DNA of 64,000 nucleotides. Source: Butyrivibrio sp. Its GTDB lineage: Bacteria; Bacillota; Clostridia; Lachnospirales; Lachnospiraceae. Where the stretch lies: contig NZ_JAFRGN010000043.1 in NCBI RefSeq assembly GCF_017433805.1, positions 62,001 through 126,000 of the forward strand, read 5' to 3'. Position 1 is the first letter of the stretch, and each line of letters opens with the position of its first letter. The position numbers and the translations under genes are program-made. Below the pieces are notes generated by a model, which worked only from the letters and a program-made list of their open reading frames with translations, was not told the DNA's origin and searched no databases. Shown here one piece after another: positions 45,801-54,121 of this stretch.

Positions 45801-46589
45801 AAGAGCATCACTTCCGCCAGCAGCTTCTTTAAGAGCAGCTGCTATCTGATTTGATGATGGTGTTGTGTGGTTAGGAAGGATATCTACGATGATAGCGATT
45901 CCATACTCATCAGCAACATCACACATATGCTTAAACTCATCACGGCTTCCAAGCTGGTAGTTACCAATTACCCAGTCAGTTGGCTGGTAGTGGTAATACC
46001 ACATTCCATCAGGGCCATGGAGATTCATTCCCGGATTAGTAGCAAGACATTCATTTATAGGAGATGTCTGAACTGCAGTGTATCCAGCATCTGCAATATC
46101 AGCCATATTCTCTGCAATTGTATTAAAGCTCCAGCAGAATGCATGAAGGATAGCTCCATCATGAACATTTTCTCTTGTTACAAGGCTGTTATCTGCAGCC
46201 TTCTGCTCTCTTGGAGCAAGATTAGCATTAGGTGCATCAGCTAATGTAACTGTGTATTCTTCTGTCTCCAGCTCAGCTGTTACATTTGTTTCATCTGTCT
46301 CATCTGTAGTAGCTATAGTTGCTGCTTCTGCTACTTCTTCATCAATGATTACCGTGCTCTCTTCTGCAGCACTATCATCTAAGCTGCTGTCAGTTGCAGC
46401 TTCTGTAACTGAATCCTCAGAAGATGCCTCAGCTGATGCGTCTTCTGATGCCTTAATTTCCTCTACAAGTACAGTAGAGTTGCTTTCCATAGCCTGAACT
46501 CCGGTAACGTTTCCAAAGGAGCCCAAAAAAATAGACAAGCTAAGGCTTGTCGCAGATAATAATCTGCCCCACAATTTTCCCTTTCTCAT
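42837..46589 (-). CDS. Secreted GH13 alpha-amylase with starch-binding modules and wall-binding repeats
   Basis: A 1250-residue modular exoenzyme. A signal peptide ends near VQA (residue 33), followed by an acidic Ser/Thr/Glu-rich linker. The GH13 catalytic domain (about 130-560) has VDILPNHTT, DGFRIDTAKHI (nucleophile Asp), LFVYGEVLQG (acid/base Glu) and WVESHDNYMN. Four CBM26-like repeats follow (FYNHQNWNSV, FFNTENWDTVYAYGW, FYNTEGWDKVCVYTW, YYNEMADDANWKNVYLYVFG), three of them with WPG and FNNG motifs. The C-terminal ~220 residues are choline-/glucan-binding-like repeats (KYYAKADGKISKSG type) that should attach it to the cell wall. LacI-type sites precede it. Confidence 0.9.
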   Translation of the reverse strand: MRKGKLWGRLLSATSLSLSIFLGSFGNVTGVQAMESNSTVLVEEIKASEDASAEASSEDSVTEAATDSSLDDSAAEESTVIIDEEVAEAATIATTDETDETNVTAELETEEYTVTLADAPNANLAPREQKAADNSLVTRENVHDGAILHAFCWSFNTIAENMADIADAGYTAVQTSPINECLATNPGMNLHGPDGMWYYHYQPTDWVIGNYQLGSRDEFKHMCDVADEYGIAIIVDILPNHTTPSSNQIAAALKEAAGGSDALYHATGKIGGGYTDRLELTYYSMGGLPDVDTENTGFQQYFYEFLKDCVYLGADGFRIDTAKHISLPDDPVPSDYSDAGRNTFYPNMRQALNEYSAEVGTKSYDELFVYGEVLQGTNDRLAAYQQYIGGTTASNYGSSLRSALSSGNLSVDRLLDYQIYDDTAFGTTYTADTEKLVTWVESHDNYMNDSESCWKSIDDDMIIMGWSIIAARDAGTPLFFSRPNNSSSENPYGDNLIGEAGSPIYKAPEVKAVNLFREKMGEANEYLSNPNGVQTLMIERYDDSVEGAVIVNAAQTRTTINAETHLSDGIYPDQVEGSDAVFLVKDGVISGTVAGEGVAVLSERIDGTGTVVSFYNHQNWNSVVARVDNAEATLSTINENDGWFQVTVLDDEFTIRFESADGSQVSPEYAITAGSGTFVTPDSNELFYSKAAAEESLGINTYSVYFFNTENWDTVYAYGWLDGGEQIFGGWPGTPAVNEGSGWWRADVKTYAKLPVFNIIFNNGAGTQTVNIEGFTPATEDIYCTVDAESSNGQLVVKRFTSKETAEKALGVSGSFTTAYFYNTEGWDKVCVYTWGGTAMGEWPGKELTQDEDGWYSVVLPAGPSEDLNIIFNNGNNGKQTNDMKISDMKYRFILNNGIAYQKYGSKKEAMAAIAGAEEVTYTTVSYYNEMADDANWKNVYLYVFGGNNGEYNNLVGTWPGKLMEKEEGTNWVTAEVPTKALETGTLTYIFNNGNGTQLDDNKNITSDKNFFTYSSRDSFASKDEVYAFLGISTDEPQEPEEGTLTKKYGRYYLIDENGDKLKGFHKVEGILRFFDENGVMAINKWVTRGDDRLRALGDGRIAKDEMVTIYGADYYFGTDEALVTASVFDYDGNKYYAKADGKISKSGLLTIGDDIYISLSDGKLARSIKMEKYFSEYILGDDCKAIKGITTYEGQKYYCKDNGRVAKDAMFTIDGDTYYAKKDGTLAVSETITRYGKKYTFDENGKLIK

Positions 46590-46842
46590 ACAACCTCCAA
46601 ACCTAGAACGGTACTGAATTTGGCAGCTGATCAGCCGCCTGACAATAGTAACAATTTGTGCTAATAATCAAATTAGCGTTAACCGATTAACTGTGATAAT
46701 TTGATTATAGAATTCCCAGATTATACCGTCAATTGTTCAAAATTTGATATTTTTCGGAAACGTTTTTGTAAGATTTGTATAGTAAACCTATAACCACTGG
46801 CATTAGTTAAAACATGTCCAAAGCTATATAGCAAAAAATAAA
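46590..46842 (-). promoter_or_regulatory. Amylase upstream region with two LacI/CcpA-type operator candidates
   Basis: No gene is visible in this stretch. Two sites with a central CG are of the LacI/GalR family type: GTTAACCGATTAAC (46678-46691) and CGGAAACGTTTTTG (46755-46768). They suggest maltose- or catabolite-type control of the amylase. No clear -35/-10 pair was settled on. Confidence 0.5.
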
Positions 46843-46877
46843 GCAGTTACAATCTGCATTCAGCAAACTGTAACTGC
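46843..46877 (-). terminator. Terminator of queA
   Basis: Minus strand GCAGTTACAGTTTG ... GATTGTAACTGC pairs over about 12 bp and is followed by TTTATTTTTTG. Confidence 0.8.
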
Positions 46878-46889
46878 CTGTATATCTTA

Positions 46890-47939
46890 TTAAATGAAAA
46901 GGCACGCATCTCCGAATGAGAAGAATCTGTATCTCTCCTTAATAGCCTCTTCGTAAGCTCCAAGTACATGCTCTCTTCCAGCAAAAGCTGAAACAAGCAT
47001 AACAAGTGTAGACTCTGGAAGATGGAAATTAGTAATAAGACCGTCCATGAGCTTGAACTTATAGCCTGGGTAAATAAAGATTGATGTATCTCCGCTGCTG
47101 GCAGATAGCTTGCCATCCTCACTAGCAGCACTTTCAATAGTTCTGCAGCTTGTAGTTCCAACACAGATGACTCTGTGGCCTGCTTCCTTTGCCTTGTTGA
47201 TCTTATCTGCTGCTTCCTGTGTTACCTGATACCACTCAGTATGCATGTGATGCTCTTTGACATTATCGACCTTAACTGGTCTGAAGGTTCCAAGTCCGAC
47301 ATGAAGGGTAACAAAAGCCATATCTACGCCTTTTTCCCTGATCTTCTCAAGAAGCTCATCTGTAAAATGAAGTCCTGCTGTAGGAGCTGCTGCTGAGCCC
47401 TCAAACTTGGCATAAACTGTCTGGTACATGTTCTTGTCCTGAAGCTTATGTGTAATATATGGAGGAAGTGGCATCTCTCCGAGTCTGTCCAGAACCTCTT
47501 CCCAGATTCCATCATAGTAGAACTTAACAAGACGATTTCCCTCATCTACTATATCAAGGATCTTTGCCTTAAGTATTCCATCTCCAAAAGAAACTCTTGC
47601 TCCTGGTCTAAGCTTTTTACCAGGCTTAACAAGTGTCTCCCATACATCTGCTTCTTTTCTCTTAAGAAGAAGGATCTCAACTGCTGCCCCTGTCTCTTCC
47701 TTAACTCCAAGAAGTCTTGCTGGAATAACCTTGGTGTTGTTAAGTACAAGGCAGTCGCCAGGCTCAAGGTAGTTGATCACTTCATTAAACACGTGGTGCT
47801 CAACCTTACCTGTCTCTTTATCCATATATAAAAGTCTGCACTCATCTCTCTTGGCCATTGGATCCTGAGCTATCAGTTCCTCTGGAAGATCAAAGTAATA
47901 ATCTGCAGTTGAAAGACCTATTTCTCTATTTTCGCTCAT
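46890..47939 (-). CDS. queA: S-adenosylmethionine:tRNA ribosyltransferase-isomerase
   Basis: A 349-residue QueA, which adds the ribose of SAM to preQ1 in tRNA to make epoxyqueuosine. Family blocks: [12 protein letters not shown] near the N-terminus, [61 protein letters not shown], and [11 protein letters not shown]-like [21 protein letters not shown] is followed by [13 protein letters not shown]. Length is normal for the family. It is preceded by the terminator of the small protein gene and followed by its own, so it is probably transcribed alone. The rest of the queuosine pathway is not in the window. Confidence 0.95.
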   Translation of the reverse strand: MSENREIGLSTADYYFDLPEELIAQDPMAKRDECRLLYMDKETGKVEHHVFNEVINYLEPGDCLVLNNTKVIPARLLGVKEETGAAVEILLLKRKEADVWETLVKPGKKLRPGARVSFGDGILKAKILDIVDEGNRLVKFYYDGIWEEVLDRLGEMPLPPYITHKLQDKNMYQTVYAKFEGSAAAPTAGLHFTDELLEKIREKGVDMAFVTLHVGLGTFRPVKVDNVKEHHMHTEWYQVTQEAADKINKAKEAGHRVICVGTTSCRTIESAASEDGKLSASSGDTSIFIYPGYKFKLMDGLITNFHLPESTLVMLVSAFAGREHVLGAYEEAIKERYRFFSFGDACLFI

Positions 47940-47967
47940 TTCTATACTTCCTATAAATAAACATAAA

Positions 47968-48008
47968 AACTGTTACACTCTTTTTACAAGAAAAAGAGTA
48001 TAACAGTT
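47968..48008 (-). terminator. Strong terminator between the 58-residue protein gene and queA
   Basis: Minus strand AACTGTTATACTCTTTTT and AAAAAGAGTGTAACAGTT form an 18-bp stem with one wobble and a short loop, followed by TTTATG. Confidence 0.8.
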
Positions 48009-48041
48009 CTAATTCATAAAGGCAAGTTTACCTTATTCAGG

Positions 48042-48218
48042 TCACTTTCTATCAGCAATGATTGCAAGCGTATGTGAGATATCATTAAGAGTCTGGGTCA
48101 TATTCTGAACCATAAGCTGCATTTTCATCTCATCAGATAATTCCTCTTTTTTAAATCTATCCTGCATCTCTTTGATTCTCTGCTGCTGAAGGTTAGTTAC
48201 CTCTGAAACTCTGCTCAT
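48042..48218 (-). CDS. Small helical protein of unknown function, 58 residues
   Basis: The reading frame begins MSRVSEVTNLQQQRIKEMQD and ends LAIIADRK. It is predicted fully helical and charged, with heptad-like spacing (coiled-coil tendency). GAAAGGGGTGTATAT gives a good ribosome site, and a strong terminator follows the stop, so the gene looks genuine despite its size. I do not recognise a family. It stands alone between the Rpn-type nuclease gene and queA. Confidence 0.65.
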   Translation of the reverse strand: MSRVSEVTNLQQQRIKEMQDRFKKEELSDEMKMQLMVQNMTQTLNDISHTLAIIADRK

Positions 48219-48356
48219 ATATACACCCCTTTCTAACTTGATCGTTATTTCTAAAACACAATTAATCCCATAAAGTAATTCTACATTTAATAACGAATTA
48301 ATGTGCTAAAATAACGATAAACTTTAAGTTAAAAAAGGATGACGGAACATAGCAGA

Positions 48357-49430
48357 TCAATCAGTTGATGAATCCACCATTTTAGATCTTACAATCTCAT
48401 CATATATTGCATCGATATCATAATCTGGTTCAAACCCACGTGCCACTCTAACTATATTTTCAATTTCGGAAGCATCATCTGCCTCAAGTTCGTCTACCAT
48501 AACAGCAATATCTTTTCCTTTGGCAAGTTTCCTGCAAACCTGCTTTATAAGCTTGATCAGTTCGCCATTTTTTCTTTCCTCTATGACATTGATACCTCTA
48601 AAGCCTTCAAACAGATCACTCATATGACGCTCCTTTATCTGACTCACAAAGTCTTGAATCTCATTCTCTGGAACAAACTGCTTTCTAAGCAGAACTGCTA
48701 CCACCTTGGCTAGTACATCAAGTACATCCTCCGGAGAATTGGCAGATAGATTATCAAGATAATCCTTTGGCAGATCAATAGAATTAAGCGAGGCAGCTTC
48801 TTTAATCTTATTAATTATCATGACAAAAGACAATCCATCATTTTTCTTAATAAGCTCATCATTGCCATAATCTGCAATATTAACCAAATGATAGCAAAAA
48901 TCCGGAATATATGGTGCAAACACTTCGCTCATAGCAATTCTGCTAACAAATGATTTATCTGCTGTCCAATTATCCTTGCCAGTGTAGTATACTATGGGAA
49001 AAATCACAGGATACTTGAACCCTGCAAGCTTGCTCACGCCAGGAATCTTCTTCTCCTGCCTCTTCTCATAGTCTTCCCAAATATAGACCATGTAACGCAG
49101 TATCTGCATGCATACATTATAGTCCACCTGCGATTTGTGTTCAATTAGTGTTACAAAAACTTCATCATTTTCGCCTACCCTTACCTGCTTGACTACATCC
49201 GCATTTCTCTCTTCTGTGAACATAGGAATATAGCGCTCTGTTACATCTGTAATATCCTCTGCCTGAACATTCCTAAGAAGATCAATGTTCGAATAATCCC
49301 TTAGTAGCTGCGCGCATAGCGTTGGATTTTCAAATATCAGCTTGGCTCCATTATCCTCCACCTTACTGTTAGTAATCTGCTGACTATCTGCTGTGCTTAC
49401 TTCATCTTTGTCTTGTGCATTCTCTTGCAT
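48357..49430 (-). CDS. Rpn/YhgA-type PD-(D/E)XK nuclease-transposase family protein
   Basis: A 357-residue protein. Its N-terminal half follows the Rpn family: NPTLCAQLLRDYSNIDLLRNV, then VFVTLIEHKSQVDYNVCMQILRYMVYIWEDY, where the E-x-K of LIEHKS is part of the PD-(D/E)XK active site, then FPIVYYTGKDNW. Rpn nucleases promote RecA-independent recombination in E. coli and are abundant and often multicopy in Clostridia. TAGGAGGCATAGAT precedes the ATG. No terminal repeats flank it, so it is not an intact mobile element. Confidence 0.82.
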   Translation of the reverse strand: MQENAQDKDEVSTADSQQITNSKVEDNGAKLIFENPTLCAQLLRDYSNIDLLRNVQAEDITDVTERYIPMFTEERNADVVKQVRVGENDEVFVTLIEHKSQVDYNVCMQILRYMVYIWEDYEKRQEKKIPGVSKLAGFKYPVIFPIVYYTGKDNWTADKSFVSRIAMSEVFAPYIPDFCYHLVNIADYGNDELIKKNDGLSFVMIINKIKEAASLNSIDLPKDYLDNLSANSPEDVLDVLAKVVAVLLRKQFVPENEIQDFVSQIKERHMSDLFEGFRGINVIEERKNGELIKLIKQVCRKLAKGKDIAVMVDELEADDASEIENIVRVARGFEPDYDIDAIYDEIVRSKMVDSSTD

Positions 49431-49518
49431 ATATCTATGCCTCCTACAAAATAATTATTTCTTCCATCGTTGAAATCGGCATCAGCAAGAACTGCTCAGC
49501 CTTTCCAGATTGGAAAAA

Positions 49519-49544
49519 GAGCTATGACAGATAAATCACAGCTC
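49519..49544 (-). terminator. Terminator of the pectinesterase gene
   Basis: Minus strand GAGCTGTGA, loop, TCATAGCTC with TTTTTCC after it. It lies 160 bp past the pectinesterase stop; no other structure was seen in the 273-bp gap 49431-49703. Confidence 0.6.
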
Positions 49545-49703
49545 GGTTAGGATAGCATATGCATTTTCAAAACACAATAAATATTCTCAACATTAATAAA
49601 ATCTTAAAGAATTAACGAAATTACAAACCTCTTCTTTTCTCAACTATTTGCTTTTGGAACAACTATTTATATTAACTTTCTCACAAACCACACCCTGTGA
49701 AAG

Positions 49704-50705
49704 TCAAACTTTCAATTGTTTCAATCTCTTGTATTCTTCCTCAGTAATATCCCTTACAAAAGAGTTCTTCTTACTCAGATCTATAGCTTCGCCGCTCTCA
49801 AGACTCACACTGCCATATTCGCCGTAATATGTATCTGGCTGATCCTTACCGATAGCTCCCCAGCCTGAAAAGCGCTCTGGCGCAATGGACTTATCTGTCT
49901 TGCAGTCAAGGAATACTGTTCTGGCTTCATCTCTCCAGGGGCGACCAAGGAACACAGAGCCTTCTGCGCAGCCCTCTTCTCCCTTGATCGTGCAGTTTCT
50001 GAACACAAAGCCAAGGTCGTCCTTAGTTCCGCAGGCGGCAGTAATATAGCCGTTGATAAATCTGCTGTCAGCCTTGTCACCATCGTTAGAATCCTTTGAA
50101 GCCTCATTTTTCTGTCTGTTATTACATACAATAAGGCAATCCTCAAACACAGCATCTGCTCCACCAAAGATAAAGTCCACATCGCCGTAAATCTCACAGT
50201 TTCTGTACAGCTGCCTGGTCTTCTTTCTCGGATTAAGTACTCTTGGGCCCATGAAGCCATTCTTTTGCCTCTCTGTAAGAGGAAGTGGTGCACAGAAAAG
50301 AGTATCCTGATGGCCTGTCAGCTTAACATTTTCAAAAAGGCACACGTCTGCATCAGCATAAACTGCAAGAGCCTGTCCATGAACTGAGCCATCTCCTACT
50401 GTATTAGCTATAGTCATGTTCTTTACTACAGCTCTTTTACCACCAAAAAAGGCTGTGTAGGAGCGGAAAGTACCTCTCTTTGAGCCATCCTCCATTAGAT
50501 CAAAAGCGCCGTCGTTATATTCGATAATGGTCTTATCTATGCCAGCTCCGATAAAGGTGATATCACTCTTTTCGCAAAAGAGCTTCTCGTGATAAATTCC
50601 TTCTCCGATATGAATAACAGCCTGTTCCTCATATGGAACGGCCTGAATTGCCTCAGTAATTGCGGAGTAATCTCCGTTTTCTTTTGATACATGTACTTCA
50701 AACAT
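49704..50705 (-). CDS. Cytoplasmic CE8 pectinesterase
   Basis: A 333-residue right-handed beta-helix esterase that removes methyl groups from pectin. CE8 motifs: GHQDTLFC, GDVDFIFGGADAVFEDC with both active-site aspartates, YITAACG and VFLGRPWRD with the substrate arginine. There is no signal peptide, so it probably acts on imported methylated oligogalacturonides. It is oriented away from the xylanase gene, and the 209-bp region between them has several palindromes. Regulation with the xylan genes is possible but not shown. Confidence 0.9.
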   Translation of the reverse strand: MFEVHVSKENGDYSAITEAIQAVPYEEQAVIHIGEGIYHEKLFCEKSDITFIGAGIDKTIIEYNDGAFDLMEDGSKRGTFRSYTAFFGGKRAVVKNMTIANTVGDGSVHGQALAVYADADVCLFENVKLTGHQDTLFCAPLPLTERQKNGFMGPRVLNPRKKTRQLYRNCEIYGDVDFIFGGADAVFEDCLIVCNNRQKNEASKDSNDGDKADSRFINGYITAACGTKDDLGFVFRNCTIKGEEGCAEGSVFLGRPWRDEARTVFLDCKTDKSIAPERFSGWGAIGKDQPDTYYGEYGSVSLESGEAIDLSKKNSFVRDITEEEYKRLKQLKV

Positions 50706-50914
50706 CTGCTATTTCTCCATATTTCCGACTTGCGAAAAAGTCTATCTTTTTACCCAGTTTATTTACTGGGTATCATATTAAAAAGCCAATTTTCAATAGA
50801 AACTGCGCAACTATTGAGTATTTTAATAATCTCACATCATATATGATGAAATATGTCAAAACTTCCTTTTGACATCTACAACTAATAATAAAACAAAAAA
50901 GCCTTGGAGGCACT
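50706..50914. promoter_or_regulatory. Divergent control region with three perfect inverted repeats
   Basis: Between the pectinesterase (-) and xylanase (+) genes lie TACCCAGT-TTATTT-ACTGGGTA (50751-50772), CATCATATATGATG (50835-50848) and TGTCAAAA-CTTCC-TTTTGACA (50854-50874). Such spacing suggests one or more dimeric regulators. I could not place a confident promoter. Confidence 0.5.
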
Positions 50915-52984
50915 ATGAATCTTAAAACAGCTTATGAACCATATTTTAAAATAGGCGCAGCAATTTCCAGATGGAATCTGCACACACCAGCTAATATGAA
51001 GCTTCTTACAGCGCAGTTTAGCAGCTTCACCTGCGAAAATGACATGAAGCCTATGTACTATCTGGACAAGGAGGCTAACAAAAAAGATCCCGAGAAATAC
51101 AATCTTTCTCCTGCTCTTACTTTTGAAAATGCCGCTCCTTATCTTGAATTTGCCAAGGAAAATGGCATTGCCATGAGAGGTCACACTCTCGTTTGGCACA
51201 ACCAGACTCCTAAGTGGTTTTTCTGCGAAAGATATAATGAGAACTTCCCTATGGCGGATAGAGAGACTATCCTCGCAAGACTTGAGAGCTATATTCACGG
51301 GGTTCTTGATTTCGTGCAAACAAACTATCCAGGAGTCATCTACGCCTGGGATGTTGTGAATGAAATTGTTGACGAGGGTGCCTTCAGAAAATCAATTTGG
51401 ACTGAGACGGTTGGCGAGGATTTCTTTATCAAGGCCTTCGAATTTGCCAGAAAATATGCTGCTCCAGAGGTATCTCTTTTCTACAACGACTATGAGACAG
51501 CTCTTCCATGGAAAAGAGATTACATAATCGCCAATGTCCTTAAGCCTCTTATGGATAAGGGTCTTGTTGACGGTATGGGAATGCAGTCACATCTTCTCAT
51601 GGATCATCCTGACCTAGGAGACTATCGCACAGCTCTTGAGATGTACGGTGCAACAGGACTTCAGGTTCACATCACAGAGCTTGATATGCACAACGCTGAT
51701 CCTGGCGAAGAATCAATGCATGCCCTGGCTCAGAGATATCAGGAATTCTTCAAGATATACCTTGATGCCAAGAAATCTGGCAAAGCTAATATCACAAGTG
51801 TGACCTTCTGGAACCTTCTTGATGAGAACAGCTGGCTCTCAGGCTTTAGAAGAGAAACCAGCTATCCGCTTGTATTTAAGGGTAAATGCGAAGCAAAAGA
51901 AGCCTACTACGCAGTTCTTGAAGCCGCTGTACCAGCTGATTCCATCGATAAGTGGGAGCCTGATTACAGTGAGGAAGATTACAAGCTTCAGGGAATGCCT
52001 GCTCCAACCATAAAGCGCTTCAAAGAAAACATCTGGGAAGAAGGCGAATACAACTACGCTGCTTCCTATGGCTTTACACCTAATGTTTTTGCTTATCTTC
52101 ATAACGATGACGTTAAGCGCGACTGTATGCTTGTTATCCCTGGCGGCGGCTATTGCATGTGCTGTTCTCACGAGGGCGAGCTTGCAGCTATGGAATTCTA
52201 CAACCGCGGAATGAACACCTTTGTACTCAGCTATACCACAGATATTACCATGTCTGTTCCACTTAAGAAGCAGCCTCTTGAAGATATTTCAAGAGCAGTA
52301 AGATTCATCAGAAAGAATGCTGAAAAGTACAATGTTGATGGCAAAAAGCTTGTGATCATGGGATTCTCTGCTGGTTCTCACGTATGTGGAAGCCTTGCCG
52401 TTCATTTCGATGATGTTAAGGATAATAATCCTGAATATGCTGATATTTCCAACAGACCAGACGGTGTCATTCTCTCATATCCTGTTATTACAACAGGCGA
52501 GTACACACACGCAGATTCTGTCAGAGCGCTGCTTGGTAATGATCCTACTGCAGAAGAGCTTGAGTACTTTTCTTTAGAGAAGCAGGTAAAAGACAATACT
52601 CCATCCTGCTTTATCTGGCAGACAGAGGAAGACGCCGTAGTTCCTGTAGAGAACAGCTACCTCTTTGCCAAGGCACTTAGAGATAAAAAGATTTCTTTTG
52701 CGCACTACGTATTCCCAAGAGGCTTCCACGGACTTACCGTTGCCAATGACGAATTCTTTTCAGGCTGGTCTGGCGGCGAATATTCCATGGAACAGACTAT
52801 GCGAGCTGCATTCTCTGTAAAAGAGGGAAAAGGCGTGAATGTTTCTGAAAAGCGTAAAGAAGAACTTATCGAGCAGTTCTTTAGCGGCAAACAGCAGCCT
52901 GCCATGGGCATTGACTTAAGTCTCAAGGAAGATGTAGGTCTTTGGACTGATCTTGCCTGGGCTTGGATTCAGAAATTACAGTAA
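50915..52984 (+). CDS. GH10 xylanase fused to an alpha/beta-hydrolase esterase
   Basis: A 689-residue two-domain enzyme without signal peptide. Residues 1-335 are a GH10 barrel: GHTLVWHNQTPKWF, WDVVNEIVDEG with acid/base Glu150, and VHITELDMHN with nucleophile Glu255, then TFWNLLDENSW. After a linker, residues about 375-640 are an alpha/beta-hydrolase with LVIPGGGYCM (oxyanion hole), IMGFSAGSHV (Ser nucleophile), EEDAVVPVE (Asp) and FPRGFHGLTV (His), as in acetyl-xylan esterases. It should trim acetylated xylo-oligosaccharides in the cytoplasm, alongside the GH115 encoded nearby. TTGGAGGCACT precedes the ATG. Confidence 0.9.
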   Translation: MNLKTAYEPYFKIGAAISRWNLHTPANMKLLTAQFSSFTCENDMKPMYYLDKEANKKDPEKYNLSPALTFENAAPYLEFAKENGIAMRGHTLVWHNQTPKWFFCERYNENFPMADRETILARLESYIHGVLDFVQTNYPGVIYAWDVVNEIVDEGAFRKSIWTETVGEDFFIKAFEFARKYAAPEVSLFYNDYETALPWKRDYIIANVLKPLMDKGLVDGMGMQSHLLMDHPDLGDYRTALEMYGATGLQVHITELDMHNADPGEESMHALAQRYQEFFKIYLDAKKSGKANITSVTFWNLLDENSWLSGFRRETSYPLVFKGKCEAKEAYYAVLEAAVPADSIDKWEPDYSEEDYKLQGMPAPTIKRFKENIWEEGEYNYAASYGFTPNVFAYLHNDDVKRDCMLVIPGGGYCMCCSHEGELAAMEFYNRGMNTFVLSYTTDITMSVPLKKQPLEDISRAVRFIRKNAEKYNVDGKKLVIMGFSAGSHVCGSLAVHFDDVKDNNPEYADISNRPDGVILSYPVITTGEYTHADSVRALLGNDPTAEELEYFSLEKQVKDNTPSCFIWQTEEDAVVPVENSYLFAKALRDKKISFAHYVFPRGFHGLTVANDEFFSGWSGGEYSMEQTMRAAFSVKEGKGVNVSEKRKEELIEQFFSGKQQPAMGIDLSLKEDVGLWTDLAWAWIQKLQ

Positions 52985-53000
52985 ATACAATAATCATAAA

Positions 53001-53036
53001 AAAGAGCTGTAGCATTAGATGATGCCACAGCTCTTT
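53001..53036. terminator. Bidirectional terminator between the xylanase and lipoprotein genes
   Basis: AAAGAGCTGT-A-GCAT and ATGC-C-ACAGCTCTTT form a long stem with A- and T-runs on its two sides, between convergent genes. Confidence 0.85.
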
Positions 53037-53060
53037 ATTTATATTTGCTCTATTATCAAA

Positions 53061-53999
53061 TTAGCAGAATGTGATGGAATCGATGATCATTGCAAGGTTA
53101 TCACTTACCTGCATATCAAGCTCATCATCATCTGTGTTGTGTCCTGTTGTTTCAAAAACAAGGCATCCGTTCTTGTAATCCCTTGCAATAATTGTCTCAT
53201 ACAGTCCTGAACCCTCATCTCCTGAAGGAAGTATAGCCCAGTAGCCAGTTACATTATCTGTTCCAGGGAATGTACTCTCTGTCTGAATGGTATTCTCACC
53301 ACCCCAGCTCTTAGCTGTAGCGTCAACTACATCCTTGGCACCAAATACTGGCTCATAATAAGCTTCGATAACGTTTGTTCCAGCGCCATCACCTGAGTAA
53401 ACAAAGAATACCTCGTCGTCCTGCTGCATTACGTTGATATAAGCTGCGTTATAGGTTACTGACCATCCATTAGGATCATCGTACTGCTGATAGTCTACTC
53501 TGCCGTGCTGGTCAACAAATGCTACTGCATCAAAATTCTCATGATCTGCATCAAATACAGGCTCGAAGTAAAGTGTTATTCCATCATCGAAGTGGCCCTT
53601 CATAACACCATATTCAACAGACTCAACTGTGAATACCTGAGGCTCTTCACCCTCTCCGCCAAATGTAAATACTACTTTTCCAGCTTCCTGCTCGCAACAG
53701 AATGGAACTCCCATTCCATTGTTGCCATCCTCTGTGTATCCAGCGATCTCATTGTAGAATACATAGAAGTAATCTCTTGTTACAGCGCCTTCAGCGTAGT
53801 TAACATATACACCCTTTGTAAAGAAAGACTCTGTTGGAATTGTATCTGCCTTAGCCACATCCTCATCAATGATCACTGTATCAGTAATCTCTGCTGCATG
53901 AACTTCGTCTGCTACTTTACCACAGCCTGCAAGTGCTCCCATCGTGAGTACTGCTGCTGCGAATACTGAAATTGTCTTTGCCATTAAATTCTTCTTCAT
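53061..53999 (-). CDS. Lipoprotein of unknown function
   Basis: A 312-residue acidic protein. The N-terminus is a lipoprotein signal (MKKNLMAKTISVFAAAVLTM) with lipobox LAGC and lipidated Cys26. The rest is rich in Tyr, Asp, Glu and Gly and looks beta-stranded, with two loosely similar stretches around YFEPVFDADHENFDAV and YYEPVFGAKDVVDAT. Three cysteines occur in the mature part. I do not recognise a family. ACGAGGAGAATTTATT precedes the ATG. It follows the GH115 gene on the same strand after 122 bp and may be linked to xylan use, but nothing in the sequence proves this. Confidence 0.75.
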   Translation of the reverse strand: MKKNLMAKTISVFAAAVLTMGALAGCGKVADEVHAAEITDTVIIDEDVAKADTIPTESFFTKGVYVNYAEGAVTRDYFYVFYNEIAGYTEDGNNGMGVPFCCEQEAGKVVFTFGGEGEEPQVFTVESVEYGVMKGHFDDGITLYFEPVFDADHENFDAVAFVDQHGRVDYQQYDDPNGWSVTYNAAYINVMQQDDEVFFVYSGDGAGTNVIEAYYEPVFGAKDVVDATAKSWGGENTIQTESTFPGTDNVTGYWAILPSGDEGSGLYETIIARDYKNGCLVFETTGHNTDDDELDMQVSDNLAMIIDSITFC

Positions 54000-54121
54000 A
54001 ATAAATTCTCCTCGTATATTTTAAAGATTTTGTGTTTTTGTTTGTGACACTTACTTATACGAATCAAATTATTACTGTGGCAAAAAAATTATTTGATATT
54101 TTTGAAAATATTGATTCCGGC

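Noticed and set aside
48357-49430. Intact insertion sequence around the Rpn/YhgA-type gene
   Set aside because: No terminal inverted repeats or target duplications are visible, and Rpn nucleases are commonly stand-alone genes.
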